A stretch of DNA of 64,000 bases from JAICYJ01 sp963737445 (GCA_963737445.1 CAVTSO010000019.1:124001-188000), one strand, 5' to 3'. Positions 53,874 through 63,443 are shown, numbered from the stretch's first letter. The notes: generated by a model from the letters alone, not told the origin. A program made the numbers and translations.

Positions 53874-56867
53874 CTACTGGTAACGGAGTGCTTCCGCGGG
53901 ATAGATGCGGGCGGCGCGGCGTGCCGGCAGGTACGTGGTGGCCAGGGCGACAACGTAGACCAGGACGAAGATCGCGATCATCATCATCCACGGTGGGTCG
54001 AAGGTGAGGTTGCTCCAGCTCGGTTGCTGCTGTGAGTCGTGGACGACGTTGTAGGCGACCGCGAGTCCGAGGATCGTCCCCAGGACGATCGAGGTGAGGG
54101 CGATGAAGGACGATTCGATCAGGAAGCTCCACTGCACCATGCGGCGCCTGAAGCCGATGGCGCGGAGAACGCCGATCTGCTGGCGGCGTTCCACCACGGA
54201 GCGGGCGCTGATCACGCCAAGGGCGGTCACGCCGACGATCAGGCCGAGCGCCATGAACGCCATGATCAGGCGGTCGAACGTGAGCGAAGCGCCGACCGCG
54301 TCAGCGAGCAGCTTGCTGATTGCGTCTGCCTGCATGCCGTTGGCGAGGAACGCTGACTCCAGCGTCGTCGCGGTGGCAACCGGATCGACGCCGCGACGCA
54401 GCGCGAACAGGTAGACGGTGGGCCGGGCGCGTGCGCCGAATGCGCCGGCGAGGGTGCGCTGCGAAGTGGAGATACCGGCCATTTCCAGTGGTGCCGTATC
54501 CGAGAGAACGCCGATCACGGTCACTCGCAGTTGGCGGCCGGTCTGCGGATCTCGCACGTCCACCGCGACCGGATGGAAGTGCTTGTCCTCGAGATAGAAC
54601 CCGCGAAGTTGAAACGGTTGCGTGGCGCCGAAGTTCCAGTTGGTGCGGCGCGGAGCGACCGTGCCGTCGACGACGGCGAGGCCAGGATGATCGTGGATTG
54701 CGCGCCACACCTGACGATCCGATCCGTATCCGTCGGCGCGGGCGGCCAGGCCATAGGTCGTATGGGTCAGAAAGGAGTCGTCGAGGCCGCGCACGACATA
54801 GTCATGACTCTTGCCCGGGGTGCCGACCTGATGTGCTTTCACGGGCAGGAACGACTGGCTGGAGACGACGCTGAAGTCTGCGGGGTTGATGCCGTGCCGG
54901 TCCCGGAGGGCTTTTCGCATGTCGGTGATCGGACTGGTGGGCGCGACCGTGGCGCGGACGTCGAAGCCGCCGCCGTATGTGCGCATGTCGTTCATCCCGT
55001 TGACGAATGACGTGGTTGTGGTCGCGCCGGTGACCAGGGTGAACACCACCAGGGTGAACATGGCGAGCGTGACCCCGGTGCGGAAGCGATTTCGAAGTGG
55101 GTAGGCCATGGACATGCGCAGCACCGGGGCCAGCGGCTTGATCCGTCCAAACACCCAGGTCACCGCGCCGAGGAGCAGGTCGGCGTTGTACATCAAGGCC
55201 CACGTCGCGCCGACGACGATCATAATTCCGGACAGAATGAAGATCGAGAAGTCCATGCTGAGCGTGCCGAACAACCAGCGCCCGACCGGGAGCACGAACC
55301 ATGCCACCAGGGCGCAGCCCGCGGTGGTGCGCGCGATTCGTGGTGGCGCTCCCAGCCGTTCGGCGACCGGGACCGCACCCAACAGGAAGAGCGAGACGCC
55401 AAAGCCGAGGGTGATCGCGTTCTTCGCCTGGATCCCCGAGACGATGAGGAGCGCGCCGAATCCGATCGCGACTGCGCCGAGTAGCCACCGTTTTCGGGTG
55501 TGCGTCTGGGCAGGCGGGTCCGGGAGATTGCGGATCGCCGTCACGATGTTCATACGGCTGACTCGCCATGCCGACGCGGTCACGACACCAAATGTGAGCA
55601 GCATGCCGAGCGCGTAGGCGACGATGACGGTTCGCGCCGTCACCGAGTAGGTGATGTGCAGGCCGCCCTGCTCGTTGAACGCGCCGGCCATGACCAGCAC
55701 CATCACGTAGGCAACTGCGATGCCGACAAGTGCGCCGACGGCGGCGGCGACGATGTCGTAGGCGACGCCTTCGAACAGGAACATCTCGACCAGGTGGCGC
55801 TGGCGCGTGCCAACCGCGCGGGCGATCCCGAGCTCACCCCGGCGCTCCGCCGCGAGCATGATGAAGATCAGAAAGATCAACAGGATCCCTGCCGCGATCG
55901 AGAACGAACCGAACGTGGTGAACATCGAGACGAACGCCGCGCCTGTCAGGTCTGCCAGCTTCAGCGTGTCCTGCTTCGTCTTGTTCGTCTGCAGTCCGAG
56001 CGGTGTCACCACCGGGCGGAGCAGATTCACCACATGGGTGGTTTGCACAGCTCCGGACACGGCGTCTCCGCGGTTCGACACCAGCACGTACTTGATCCGC
56101 GCCGGTTCGCCAAGCAGCCGCTGGGCGGTCGAGAGCTGTGTCAGGGCGGCGGCGCCGTCCGTGCCCGCTCCGTCGAATCGGACGATCGCCGCGACGCGCA
56201 TGGTGGTGGCACGGTGACCGGCATAGAGCCGCACGACATCGCCCGCGGAGGCGCCCAGCTTCTCAGCCGCCGACCGGTTCAGGTACACCTCGTCCCGAGA
56301 GAGGGACGCGAGCGAGACCTGCCGGCCGGTCGTGTCCGTGATCGCACCAAACCCGCCCATATCGGCCGGGCTTGTCCCAAACAACGTGACCTGAGGCTCG
56401 GTCTGGCGGCTGCTCAGGTCCTGCGTCGCGATGCTCTCAATGATCGCCGGGGCAACGCCATCCACGAGCGGCGAGGACGATAGCGCTCGGCGGATGACTG
56501 CGAAATCGCGTTCCGGGAAGTACCGGACGCCGGTGGCTGCGCCGGTCTGCACCGCGAGGTTGGGCGTGGCTCCTCTCGCCGAAACAAGCTCATCGGTCTG
56601 ACCCAGTGCGGTCACCGCCGACGACCGGACGGTGCTCGTCATCGTGTCGCCGGTGGCGAGCGCCGCGGCGATCATCGTGGTTCCCAGCATCAGGCCGACG
56701 ACGATCAGCGCGGTTCTGCCCGGACGTCGCCGTACATTGCGGACTCCGAGGCGGAAGAAGACGCGGTCGCGCAATGCCAGGAGTCCAACAGCCGCGAGTG
56801 CAGCCGCCAGGACGGACACCAGGACGAGCTCCAGTGGTCCCATCGGTATGCCGAAAAGCTTGGTCAT
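53874..56867 (-). CDS. ABC transporter permease (FtsX/MacB type, duplicated)
   Basis: This 997-residue protein has two FtsX-type permease regions. Its first helix is at residues 10-30, a periplasmic-type domain follows, then helix clusters near residues 310-430, 465-560 and 605-630, and a final FtsX cluster after residue 850 (GVLRAIGFRRRMVQWSFLIESSFIALT). The internal repeat (ELGIARAVGTRQRHLVEMFLFEG versus the later one) is typical of large actinobacterial MacB-like permeases. It should move lipids, peptides or other amphiphiles, or act mechanically, with the ATPase at 57.2 kb. The first gene of the unit is the ATPase. Confidence 0.94.
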   Translation of the reverse strand: MTKLFGIPMGPLELVLVSVLAAALAAVGLLALRDRVFFRLGVRNVRRRPGRTALIVVGLMLGTTMIAAALATGDTMTSTVRSSAVTALGQTDELVSARGATPNLAVQTGAATGVRYFPERDFAVIRRALSSSPLVDGVAPAIIESIATQDLSSRQTEPQVTLFGTSPADMGGFGAITDTTGRQVSLASLSRDEVYLNRSAAEKLGASAGDVVRLYAGHRATTMRVAAIVRFDGAGTDGAAALTQLSTAQRLLGEPARIKYVLVSNRGDAVSGAVQTTHVVNLLRPVVTPLGLQTNKTKQDTLKLADLTGAAFVSMFTTFGSFSIAAGILLIFLIFIMLAAERRGELGIARAVGTRQRHLVEMFLFEGVAYDIVAAAVGALVGIAVAYVMVLVMAGAFNEQGGLHITYSVTARTVIVAYALGMLLTFGVVTASAWRVSRMNIVTAIRNLPDPPAQTHTRKRWLLGAVAIGFGALLIVSGIQAKNAITLGFGVSLFLLGAVPVAERLGAPPRIARTTAGCALVAWFVLPVGRWLFGTLSMDFSIFILSGIMIVVGATWALMYNADLLLGAVTWVFGRIKPLAPVLRMSMAYPLRNRFRTGVTLAMFTLVVFTLVTGATTTTSFVNGMNDMRTYGGGFDVRATVAPTSPITDMRKALRDRHGINPADFSVVSSQSFLPVKAHQVGTPGKSHDYVVRGLDDSFLTHTTYGLAARADGYGSDRQVWRAIHDHPGLAVVDGTVAPRRTNWNFGATQPFQLRGFYLEDKHFHPVAVDVRDPQTGRQLRVTVIGVLSDTAPLEMAGISTSQRTLAGAFGARARPTVYLFALRRGVDPVATATTLESAFLANGMQADAISKLLADAVGASLTFDRLIMAFMALGLIVGVTALGVISARSVVERRQQIGVLRAIGFRRRMVQWSFLIESSFIALTSIVLGTILGLAVAYNVVHDSQQQPSWSNLTFDPPWMMMIAIFVLVYVVALATTYLPARRAARIYPAEALRYQ

Positions 56868-56880
56868 CAGGCGCTCCTCT

Positions 56881-57204
56881 CTACCCGAGCGTGACCGCAG
56901 GTGCGTCTGCGACGACCACGTCGTACATCTCGCGTCCGGGCGGTGCGCGGTAGAGCGTTACGAACTTGCCGATCTGCTCCGTGTAGAAGCTCCGCGGGCC
57001 GCGCAGCCCCGCCTGGGCCGCATCTTCACTACTCCAGAAGGTCAGCGCGAGGACCTTGCCCCCATCAGACAGGAGCACATACGCGCCCTCGTAGCCGTCC
57101 TGCTCGTGGAGCGCAGGCACCACGGAGTCCTGGAACAACCGAACCGCCCGCTCCACACTCATGCGGACAGGGTCGACCTCAGCCAATGTCACGCGCGCGA
57201 TCAT
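56881..57204 (-). CDS. Small ABM-like (dimeric alpha-beta barrel) protein
   Basis: This 107-residue protein looks like the antibiotic-biosynthesis-monooxygenase/dimeric alpha-beta barrel fold: MIARVTLAEVDPVRMSVERAV, then GYEGAYVLLSDGGKVLALTFW and RSFYTEQIGKFV. Such folds act as cofactor-free monooxygenases, haem-handling enzymes or ligand sensors. It is translationally coupled to the ABC ATPase (ATGA) and 13 bases from the permease, so it is part of the exporter operon. Enzyme or sensor cannot be decided. Confidence 0.8.
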   Translation of the reverse strand: MIARVTLAEVDPVRMSVERAVRLFQDSVVPALHEQDGYEGAYVLLSDGGKVLALTFWSSEDAAQAGLRGPRSFYTEQIGKFVTLYRAPPGREMYDVVVADAPAVTLG

Positions 57205-57980
57205 GCCGCCACCTCCACCATCTCTTCGTCGACGATCTCTCCGTCCACCATCCGCACGATCCGATCGGTCGACCGGCCCACGCTGATGTCATGGGTCACG
57301 ACCAGGAACGTCAGCCCACGCTCCCTGTTCAGCCGGCGCATCAAGGCGACGATCTCCTCCGCGTTCTCACTATCCAGGTCGCCGGTCGGCTCGTCCGCCC
57401 ACACAATCGCGGGATCGTTCACGAGCGCACGTGCGATCGTCACCCGCTGGCGCTGACCACCCGACAACTCCTCGGGGACGTGCGCGGCACGCTCGGCCAC
57501 GCCAACCATGTCGAGCGCGTCCATCGCTTGGGCACGTGCTTGCCGCGCCGGGACTCGGCTGACGAGCAGCGGTAACTCGACGTTCTCCACCGCGCTCAAC
57601 ACCGGCATCAGGTTGTAGAACTGAAACACGAAGCCCATCCTCCGCGCCCGGTAGTCGGTGCGCTGGTCATCCGACATCGACGCCAGCGACACCCCCTCGA
57701 TCAGGACGTCGCCGCCGTCGATCCGATCGAGCCCGGACAGGCAATTCAGGAGCGTCGTCTTCCCCGAACCGCTCGGTCCCATGATCGCCAGCATCTCGCC
57801 GGTGCGGACCAACAAGGACACACCTCGAAGCGCTTCAACCCGAATCTCGCCCGTGTCGTACCGCTTGTCGACCGCGCGCGCCTCCACGATCACCGCCCGT
57901 CCAGACTCCGACGCGGGGGGCGGGAGCGTCTGACCGGGCGCCGTATCCTCATCTCGCTGTCGAACATCAACTGCCATCAT
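57201..57980 (-). CDS. ABC transporter ATP-binding protein (MacB/LolD-like)
   Basis: This 259-residue ATPase has Walker A GPSGSGKTTLLN, signature LSGGQRQRVTIARAL, Walker B IVWADEPTGDLD and the family His switch TFLVVTHDISVG. The GPSGSGKTTLLNCLSGLD start identifies the MacB/LolD/FtsE group. It drives the neighbouring FtsX-type permease. ATG 57980 or the adjacent ATG 57977 is the start; the stop overlaps the next gene. A palindrome-free 264-base gap precedes the divergent OsmC gene. Confidence 0.96.
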   Translation of the reverse strand: MMAVDVRQRDEDTAPGQTLPPPASESGRAVIVEARAVDKRYDTGEIRVEALRGVSLLVRTGEMLAIMGPSGSGKTTLLNCLSGLDRIDGGDVLIEGVSLASMSDDQRTDYRARRMGFVFQFYNLMPVLSAVENVELPLLVSRVPARQARAQAMDALDMVGVAERAAHVPEELSGGQRQRVTIARALVNDPAIVWADEPTGDLDSENAEEIVALMRRLNRERGLTFLVVTHDISVGRSTDRIVRMVDGEIVDEEMVEVAA

Positions 57981-58244
57981 CCACCTCCACCAAGCTCTTC
58001 GTGCAGTCTCGGCGCCACCCGACCGCCTGCCTTCGGGGGGCTCGCGGATATCGCATGCCAGGAACTACTGATGAAAAGCGGCGCGCGATCGAAGGGATCC
58101 CGAGACGTGGCGAAGCCGATGCGCACAATCGCAAGTGGGCGTTCCAGGACTGAACGGCCACACTCGATCGTGCGTAGTTTGCCCGCACAGCTTTCAGCGC
58201 CCGCCCCGATGCTCAACCTGTTCGCCGCGACGACGCTGAGGCCG

Positions 58245-58664
58245 ATGAGCCTTACAGCGACAGCCCGGTCGATCCCCGGCACACTCCGCCAGGAGGTCCT
58301 CATCGACGGCTGCCACCGCCTGATCACGGACGAGCCGGAGCGGTTGGGCGGCGATGGCAGTGCTCCCGCGCCGCATGAACTGGTGCCGGCTGCGGTGGCG
58401 GCTTGTGTGGCGACGTCGCTGGTCATGTACTCGCGCGCGAAGGGCTGGGATCTGGGCGACGTATCGGTCGATGTCGACTTCGACAACGGCGCGACGCCTC
58501 GCTGCTTCGACGTCTCGATCCGTATAGGCGGCGATGTCAGCGACGAGCAGCTCGAGCGGTTAGAGAAGGTCGCCCGCGCGTGCCCCGTTCGCCGCTCGTT
58601 CGAGGTCGGCGCCGACTTCCGCGACACAATCGTGCGCACGGTCGTGCGCAAGGAGGCGGCGTGA
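58245..58664 (+). CDS. OsmC-family peroxiredoxin-like protein
   Basis: This 139-residue OsmC-fold protein has its peroxidatic cysteine in AACVATSL and a resolving cysteine in ARACPVRRSF. Typical OsmC segments are LVPAAVAACVATSLVMY and WDLGDVSVDV. It reduces organic peroxides or sulfane-sulfur compounds with a thiol. ATG 58245 is preferred over an earlier frame extension (58071) that adds a non-family front. Its stop lies 46 bases before the TusE-like remnant, so both belong to the sulfur/redox area. Confidence 0.9.
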   Translation: MSLTATARSIPGTLRQEVLIDGCHRLITDEPERLGGDGSAPAPHELVPAAVAACVATSLVMYSRAKGWDLGDVSVDVDFDNGATPRCFDVSIRIGGDVSDEQLERLEKVARACPVRRSFEVGADFRDTIVRTVVRKEAA

Positions 58665-58710
58665 GCAGGACGAGGATCGTCATTCTCGGGACGACTGAGA
58701 GGAGACCGAC

Positions 58711-58945
58711 ATGACCACCACCCTGATCTCCGACACGCCGGTCGACCTCGACGCCGAGGGCTTCCTTACCGGTCCCCAGCAATAGAACGAGCGGGTCGCC
58801 GACGGGATCGCCCGCCGGTACGGCATCCCAATGTTGACCGACCGACACTGGTTGGTGGTTCGTTTATGCGCGAGCGGTACCTCGCCACCGGCACCGCACC
58901 TTCGCTTCGCTCGCTCGGCAAGGAGTCCGGCGCCGTGCCATGCCG
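58711..58945 (+). pseudogene. Decayed TusE/DsrC-like gene
   Basis: The start MTTTLISDTPVDLDAEGFLTGPQQ follows a good GAGAGGAGA site, then TAG (58783-58785) replaces the expected Trp. The frame goes on as NERVADGIARRYGIPMLTDRHWLVV. A base is missing near 58865; the next frame gives FMRERYLATGTAPSLRSLGKESG. The catalytic C-terminus (PKPRGCI in the intact copy at 59.6 kb) is gone. It is thus a second, wrecked copy of the 59611-59928 gene, a sulfur-carrier protein. The overlap with the first OsmC gene area suggests a duplicated sulfur set. Confidence 0.82.
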
Positions 58946-59122
58946 CCCACCGGTGAGGATAAGGAGGCCGATCGCCGGAGCTCAGTTCTCGACCTTGAAG
59001 GAGTATCGCGCCTGGTCGACGTCCCCGTCGACGTCGTTGCGCGCAGGCTCGCAGCAGCGCAGCGAGCGGCGGCCGTTCCGGCGAATGCAATCCACGGCCG
59101 CGGCGACCGGCGTTGGTCTAGC

Positions 59123-59590
59123 TCATGTGAAGATGATCTGGCCGCCGGCGGCGAGGTGGTAGAACTCGCCGACGGTGATGATGTCGTCGACCTGTTCAAT
59201 GAAGTCGCCGCGGTCGAGCCCAAACAGATCGACCGATGCCTTGCAGGCATAGAGGCCGCCGCCTGAGTCGGAGATCATCTCGACGAACTCCGGGATGGGC
59301 GGGATGTCGAGTTCCTCCATCTTGTTCGCCAGTTGGTGGGTGACGAGCGTCGACATTCCGGGGAATCCGCCGAGCCAGGTAGCGAGGTGGAGTCCGGGCT
59401 CGCCGACGGTGGCGACCTTGACGTGGTCGTGCTTGGTCTTGTGGATGGCGTCGAGGCCGAAGAAGGTGAAGAACAGGTTGGCCTCGATCCCCTCCATGCG
59501 CGCGCCGTTGGCCATGATCAGGCCGGGGTAGACGCCCTCCAGCGATCCTCGCGAAACGATGATGGAGACCTTGTCGATGGTGTCGCTCAT
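59123..59590 (-). CDS. DsrE/DsrF-family sulfur-relay protein
   Basis: This 155-residue protein has the DsrE2-like fold: KVSIIVSRGSLEGVYPGLIMANGA, GIEANLFFTFFGLDAIHK, and GGGLYACKASVDLFG, whose Cys is the probable sulfur-carrying residue. It likely accepts persulfide sulfur and passes it to the TusE/DsrC-like partner (59611-59928), 20 bases upstream. ATG 59590 sits after a GAGGACTCC-type weak site. No signal peptide; cytoplasmic. It belongs to the same unit as the sulfide:quinone-reductase-like protein. Confidence 0.92.
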   Translation of the reverse strand: MSDTIDKVSIIVSRGSLEGVYPGLIMANGARMEGIEANLFFTFFGLDAIHKTKHDHVKVATVGEPGLHLATWLGGFPGMSTLVTHQLANKMEELDIPPIPEFVEMISDSGGGLYACKASVDLFGLDRGDFIEQVDDIITVGEFYHLAAGGQIIFT

Positions 59591-59610
59591 GGTTGGAGTC
59601 CTCCTGGTGG

Positions 59611-59928
59611 TCAGATGCAGCCGCGAGGCTTGGGGATGCCGCCGATCTTGGCGGCCAGCTTCGCTGGGCCCTTGGGAAACAGCTGGTACAGCTCCTTGAT
59701 GGGGACGCCGGAAGCCTTGCCCAGCGTCCGGATCGACGGTGCGGCGCCGGTCTCGAGGTAGGTGGTGCGCATGAAGTTGACGACCTGCCAGTGGCGGTCG
59801 GTGAGGGCGTCGATGCCGTTCGCCCTTGCGATCTCGACGGCCATCTCAGGGGTCCAGACGCCGGGATTCTCCAGGAACCCCTCAGAGTCGACGCTGACGA
59901 CGGTGTCGGCGATGGTTGCGGTGGGCAT
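59611..59928 (-). CDS. TusE/DsrC-family sulfur-carrier protein
   Basis: This 105-residue protein has the DsrC/TusE fold: VSVDSEGFLENPGVWTPEM, then TDRHWQVVNFMRTTYLETG, AAPSIRTLGKASG and the C-terminal arm ending PKPRGCI with the penultimate catalytic Cys. A second Cys of full DsrC (about ten residues earlier) is missing, which favours the TusE-like transfer type. It is one base from the sulfide:quinone-reductase-like gene and 20 bases upstream of DsrE, so the three form an operon. Confidence 0.93.
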   Translation of the reverse strand: MPTATIADTVVSVDSEGFLENPGVWTPEMAVEIARANGIDALTDRHWQVVNFMRTTYLETGAAPSIRTLGKASGVPIKELYQLFPKGPAKLAAKIGGIPKPRGCI

Positions 59929-59929
59929 G

Positions 59930-61198
59930 TCAGGCCTCCGGTGGTGGTGTGGTGGGTTCGACGGGGTGCTTGCCGGCCGTCGACATCTGGCTGGGGATGC
60001 CGGGGATGTCGCGGCCGGGCAGCAGCAGGTGCCAGTAGAACCACTGGAACATCAGCTTGCCGATGTGGTTCAGGTGTGACTCCTTGAGCAGCGGGAGAGG
60101 TCCCAGGCCCCGTGCGGGGAAGCGTCCGGGCAGCGGCTCGGTGTCGTAGTTGAAGTCGATCAACAGCGCCTTCCGAAAGCCGGTCTCGATGAAGCAGTTG
60201 GCGTGGCCGTCAAATTCTCCCTGCAGCGCCTCGCCGGTCAGGTGGCGGCGGACGTTCTCGGTCAGGACGTCCGCCTCGAAGTGCGTGACCGAGCCCGCCT
60301 TTGAGGTCGGCAAGTTGGTGGCGTCGCCGATCGCGAAGATGTTCGGCGCGGCCCTCGCCTGCAGGGTGTGCGGATCGGCGTTGACGAAGCCAAGCTCGTC
60401 GCCGAGCCCGCTTGAGCGGGCGATGAAGCTCGCCCCGCCGTGCAGCGGGATCGTGACCAGCAGGTCGAATCCGACCTCACGCTCGTCGTAGCTGATCAGC
60501 CGACCTCCAGGACCGTCGACCTCGCCCGCTGCGAACTCGGTCACCAGGTCGATGCCCTTCTCCTCCAGCAGGCCGCCCAATCGCTGCGAGGCGACCGGCT
60601 TGGTGAACGCACCGTCGAGGGAGGTGACGTAGGTGATCTGGCAGTCGCCACGGACGCCGCGATCGTGCAGGTACCAGTCGGCGAGGAACGCGAACTCGAG
60701 CGGAGCGACCGGGCACTTGATCGGCAGGTCAACCATGTTCACCACCAGCCGCCCGCCCTCAAAGCCGCGAAGCGCCTCGCACAGCGCGGCCGCGCCGGCA
60801 GGGTCATAGAACGTGAAGACGTTCTCCATCCAGCCCGGGCCGGTCATGCCCTCCGTCTCCTCAGGCAGCAGCTGAGCGCCTGAGGCGACGATCAGCACGT
60901 CGTACCCGATCGACTGACCGTCGCTCAGGCGCACCGCCTCCGCCTGCACGTCCACCTCGGCGACCTCCGCCTGTCGGAACTCGATGCCGTCGTGGAGCTG
61001 GGCACACCGCGATCGAACGAGCTCCGTTGGCTGGGCAAGTCCGAACGGGACGAACAGCAGGCCGGGTTGGTAGACGTGTGTGTCGTCGCGGTCGACGACG
61101 ATGATCTCGGCCGCGTCGCGATCGTAGACGCGGCGTAGCCGATTGGCCATGATGGTTCCGCCGGTGCCGCCGCCGAGGATCACGATGCGGTGACTCAC
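59930..61198 (-). CDS. Sulfide:quinone-oxidoreductase-like FAD protein
   Basis: This 422-residue FAD protein has the dinucleotide motif VILGGGTGGTIMANRL, the ATG-type motif VIVASGAQL and the C-terminal FAD loop NIFAIGDATNLP. A redox cysteine in PIKCPVAPLEF is in the position of the second active cysteine of sulfide:quinone oxidoreductase, and a tail amphipathic helix (KLMFQWFYWHLLLPG) fits membrane attachment. It should oxidise sulfide or persulfide and pass electrons to quinone. It is followed within two bases by the TusE/DsrC-like gene. A related flavocytochrome c-type role is an alternative. Confidence 0.92.
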   Translation of the reverse strand: MSHRIVILGGGTGGTIMANRLRRVYDRDAAEIIVVDRDDTHVYQPGLLFVPFGLAQPTELVRSRCAQLHDGIEFRQAEVAEVDVQAEAVRLSDGQSIGYDVLIVASGAQLLPEETEGMTGPGWMENVFTFYDPAGAAALCEALRGFEGGRLVVNMVDLPIKCPVAPLEFAFLADWYLHDRGVRGDCQITYVTSLDGAFTKPVASQRLGGLLEEKGIDLVTEFAAGEVDGPGGRLISYDEREVGFDLLVTIPLHGGASFIARSSGLGDELGFVNADPHTLQARAAPNIFAIGDATNLPTSKAGSVTHFEADVLTENVRRHLTGEALQGEFDGHANCFIETGFRKALLIDFNYDTEPLPGRFPARGLGPLPLLKESHLNHIGKLMFQWFYWHLLLPGRDIPGIPSQMSTAGKHPVEPTTPPPEA

Positions 61199-61328
61199 GC
61201 TTGATTCAACCTTTCCGTCGCTATCGATCTCAGTATCACCACGCGTCGATGCGCTCGCATCCGGCTATCCCCCGACACCGTCTGCGGGGGATCCCTGTGC
61301 TGGACATCTCTCCGATGAGCGCCCGAGG

Positions 61329-63443
61329 TCAGGAATGGCCGAACCGGACGTCGGGCAGGAGCCGGTCGGCCCAGCGGGGCAGCCACCATGCCCATGGGCC
61401 GAGCAGTCGCAGCGCGACGGGGACCAAGACGAGCCGCACGAGCAGCGCGTCGAGCAGGACGGCGACGCCGAGGATGACGCCCATCTCCTTGGGTGGCAGC
61501 GGCCCGGAGAGGGCGAAGGTGAAGAACACGGCCACCATCACCGCGGCGGCGGCGAGGATGACGCGGCCGGAGTGGGCGACGCCCCCGATCATCGCTTCGT
61601 GTGCGTCGCCGGTGCGGTCGTGGTGTTCCTTGGCCGATGCGAGCAGGAAGACGGTGTAGTCCATTGAGATTGCAAAGATCATGGCGAAGAAGAACACCGG
61701 TCCCCAGGCGTCGAGGAATCCCTGGGACTGGAAGCCCAGCAGCGATGCGCCGTCGCCGTTCTGGAAGATCAGGCGGGCGACACCGAATGCGGCTGCCGTG
61801 GCGAGCAGGTTGGTGAGCACGCCCACGAGTGCGATCACGGGCGCCTGGAGCGCGACCAGCAGGAGCAGGAAGCCGAGCGCCAGCACGACGCCGATCACCT
61901 CGGGTGTGGCCCGCGCGAGCGCGGCTTCGAGGTCGTGGTTCTCGGCAGCTGCCCCGCCGATCAGCACGCCCGCTGGGAGGTTCGCGCGGAGCCGGTCGAT
62001 GGTGGCACCCATGGCGGGATTGGAGGGGTCGCTGCCCGGCACTGCCTGGATCAATGCGAGTCCGCCGGCGCGGTCGAGCTGGGCCGGCATCACTGCGGCA
62101 ATTCCCGCGTCGGCAGAGAGGACGCGAACCACATCGGCACGGTCGGCTGCCGGGGTGACCACCTGGAGTGAACCAGGAGCCCCCGGCCCGAAGGCGGCCG
62201 CCACCTGCGTGTACCCCACACGAGAGGTGTCGCTGGTGGGAACCACCTTGATCGAGGGCATGCCGGTGCGAATGCCCACGATCGGAGCGGCGAGGAGCAG
62301 GAGGACGGCCAGCGCCATGCCACCGAATGCCAGCGGGTGGCGCCAGAGGCGCTCGGCCCAAGCGGCGAAGCGAGGGGAGCGGTGCTCGCCAGAGTGCACC
62401 CAGCGCAGCGAAAGCCGGTCAACGCGCGGTCCCAGCCAGGACAACACGGCGGGCAGCAGGGTCAGCGCGGCCGCCAGCACGAACACCACCGAGACCATGA
62501 TTCCGAGAGCCATCGAGCGGAATGCGGGGCTGGGGACGAGCATCACCGCCGTCAGTGAGACCAGGACTGTGACGCCCGAGAAGAGCACGGCCTTGCCTGC
62601 CGTGTCCATGGTCACTGCCGTCGCCTCCACAGACGACATGTCCGAGCCGAACAGTGCCGCCCGGTAGCGGGCAACGATGAACAGCGCGTAGTCGATGCCG
62701 AGCGCGAGCGCGAACATGAGTGCGAAGTTCATCGCCCAGATCGAGACGTCCGCCACCTGCGCGCCTAACGCGAGCACGCCGGCGCTGGCAACGAGACCAG
62801 TTATCGTCAGCATCAGCGGCAGGCCGGCGGCGACCAGCGACCCGAACGCGAGCACCAGGATCGCCAGCGTGACCGGCCAGCTGAACAGCTCGGAGCGCAT
62901 CATCGCGGTGCGGTTGGCGGTGTTGAAGTCGGACCACATCGCCGAGGCGCCGGTCGCGTTCACGCTTACGTCGGCTGAGCCGGCGGCGTGCAGCTTGCCC
63001 TTGAGGCGGTCGGCGGCGGCGACCATCTGGGTCGGATTCTGGGCGGCGCCGCCCATCACGATCGCCGTGTGCCCGTCATGGGACAGGGAGACGCCGGCCC
63101 GCGGCGGCAGCACCGAGACGATCGCCGGATCCGAGCGCAGGATCCCCTCCGCGCGTGCCACGGCGGCGGCAAAGGCTGGGTCGGACGCTGTCAGTCGCGG
63201 TGAATGCACGACCACCATCAGCGCCGTCGAGCTCTGCCCGGCGAAGTGCTGCTGGATCAGGCTTCGCGCCTGCACCGACTCGGAGCCATTGGCCTGCCAG
63301 CCGGCGCCGGAGAGCGCCGTCTCCACCCGCGGTGCGAAGAAGCCGAAGGCGACCGCGATCGCGATCCATGCCAGCACCACCGAACGGGTGTGCGTGGCGG
63401 TGAAGCGACCAAGCCGACCGATCGGCCCGACCACCGGGCTCAT
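61329..63443 (-). CDS. MmpL-family RND transporter
   Basis: This 704-residue protein has 12 membrane helices in two six-helix halves, each with a large extracytoplasmic loop (residues about 40-170 and 370-500). Helix signatures include MFALALGIDYALFIVARYR and MIFAISMDYTVFLLASAKE, with the conserved Asp-Tyr pair. It resembles MmpL lipid exporters of actinobacteria. ATG 63443 overlaps the DUF2892 stop (ATGA), which places it in the ArsR-controlled unit. About 130 bases separate it from the sulfide:quinone-reductase-like gene, so one or two transcripts are possible. Confidence 0.93.
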   Translation of the reverse strand: MSPVVGPIGRLGRFTATHTRSVVLAWIAIAVAFGFFAPRVETALSGAGWQANGSESVQARSLIQQHFAGQSSTALMVVVHSPRLTASDPAFAAAVARAEGILRSDPAIVSVLPPRAGVSLSHDGHTAIVMGGAAQNPTQMVAAADRLKGKLHAAGSADVSVNATGASAMWSDFNTANRTAMMRSELFSWPVTLAILVLAFGSLVAAGLPLMLTITGLVASAGVLALGAQVADVSIWAMNFALMFALALGIDYALFIVARYRAALFGSDMSSVEATAVTMDTAGKAVLFSGVTVLVSLTAVMLVPSPAFRSMALGIMVSVVFVLAAALTLLPAVLSWLGPRVDRLSLRWVHSGEHRSPRFAAWAERLWRHPLAFGGMALAVLLLLAAPIVGIRTGMPSIKVVPTSDTSRVGYTQVAAAFGPGAPGSLQVVTPAADRADVVRVLSADAGIAAVMPAQLDRAGGLALIQAVPGSDPSNPAMGATIDRLRANLPAGVLIGGAAAENHDLEAALARATPEVIGVVLALGFLLLLVALQAPVIALVGVLTNLLATAAAFGVARLIFQNGDGASLLGFQSQGFLDAWGPVFFFAMIFAISMDYTVFLLASAKEHHDRTGDAHEAMIGGVAHSGRVILAAAAVMVAVFFTFALSGPLPPKEMGVILGVAVLLDALLVRLVLVPVALRLLGPWAWWLPRWADRLLPDVRFGHS

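Noticed and set aside
58940..59266. Plus-strand open frame overlapping the DsrE gene
   Set aside because: Most of it is antisense to DsrE and its sequence (MPPTGEDKEADRR start) shows no family features; it is likely a chance frame after the TusE remnant.
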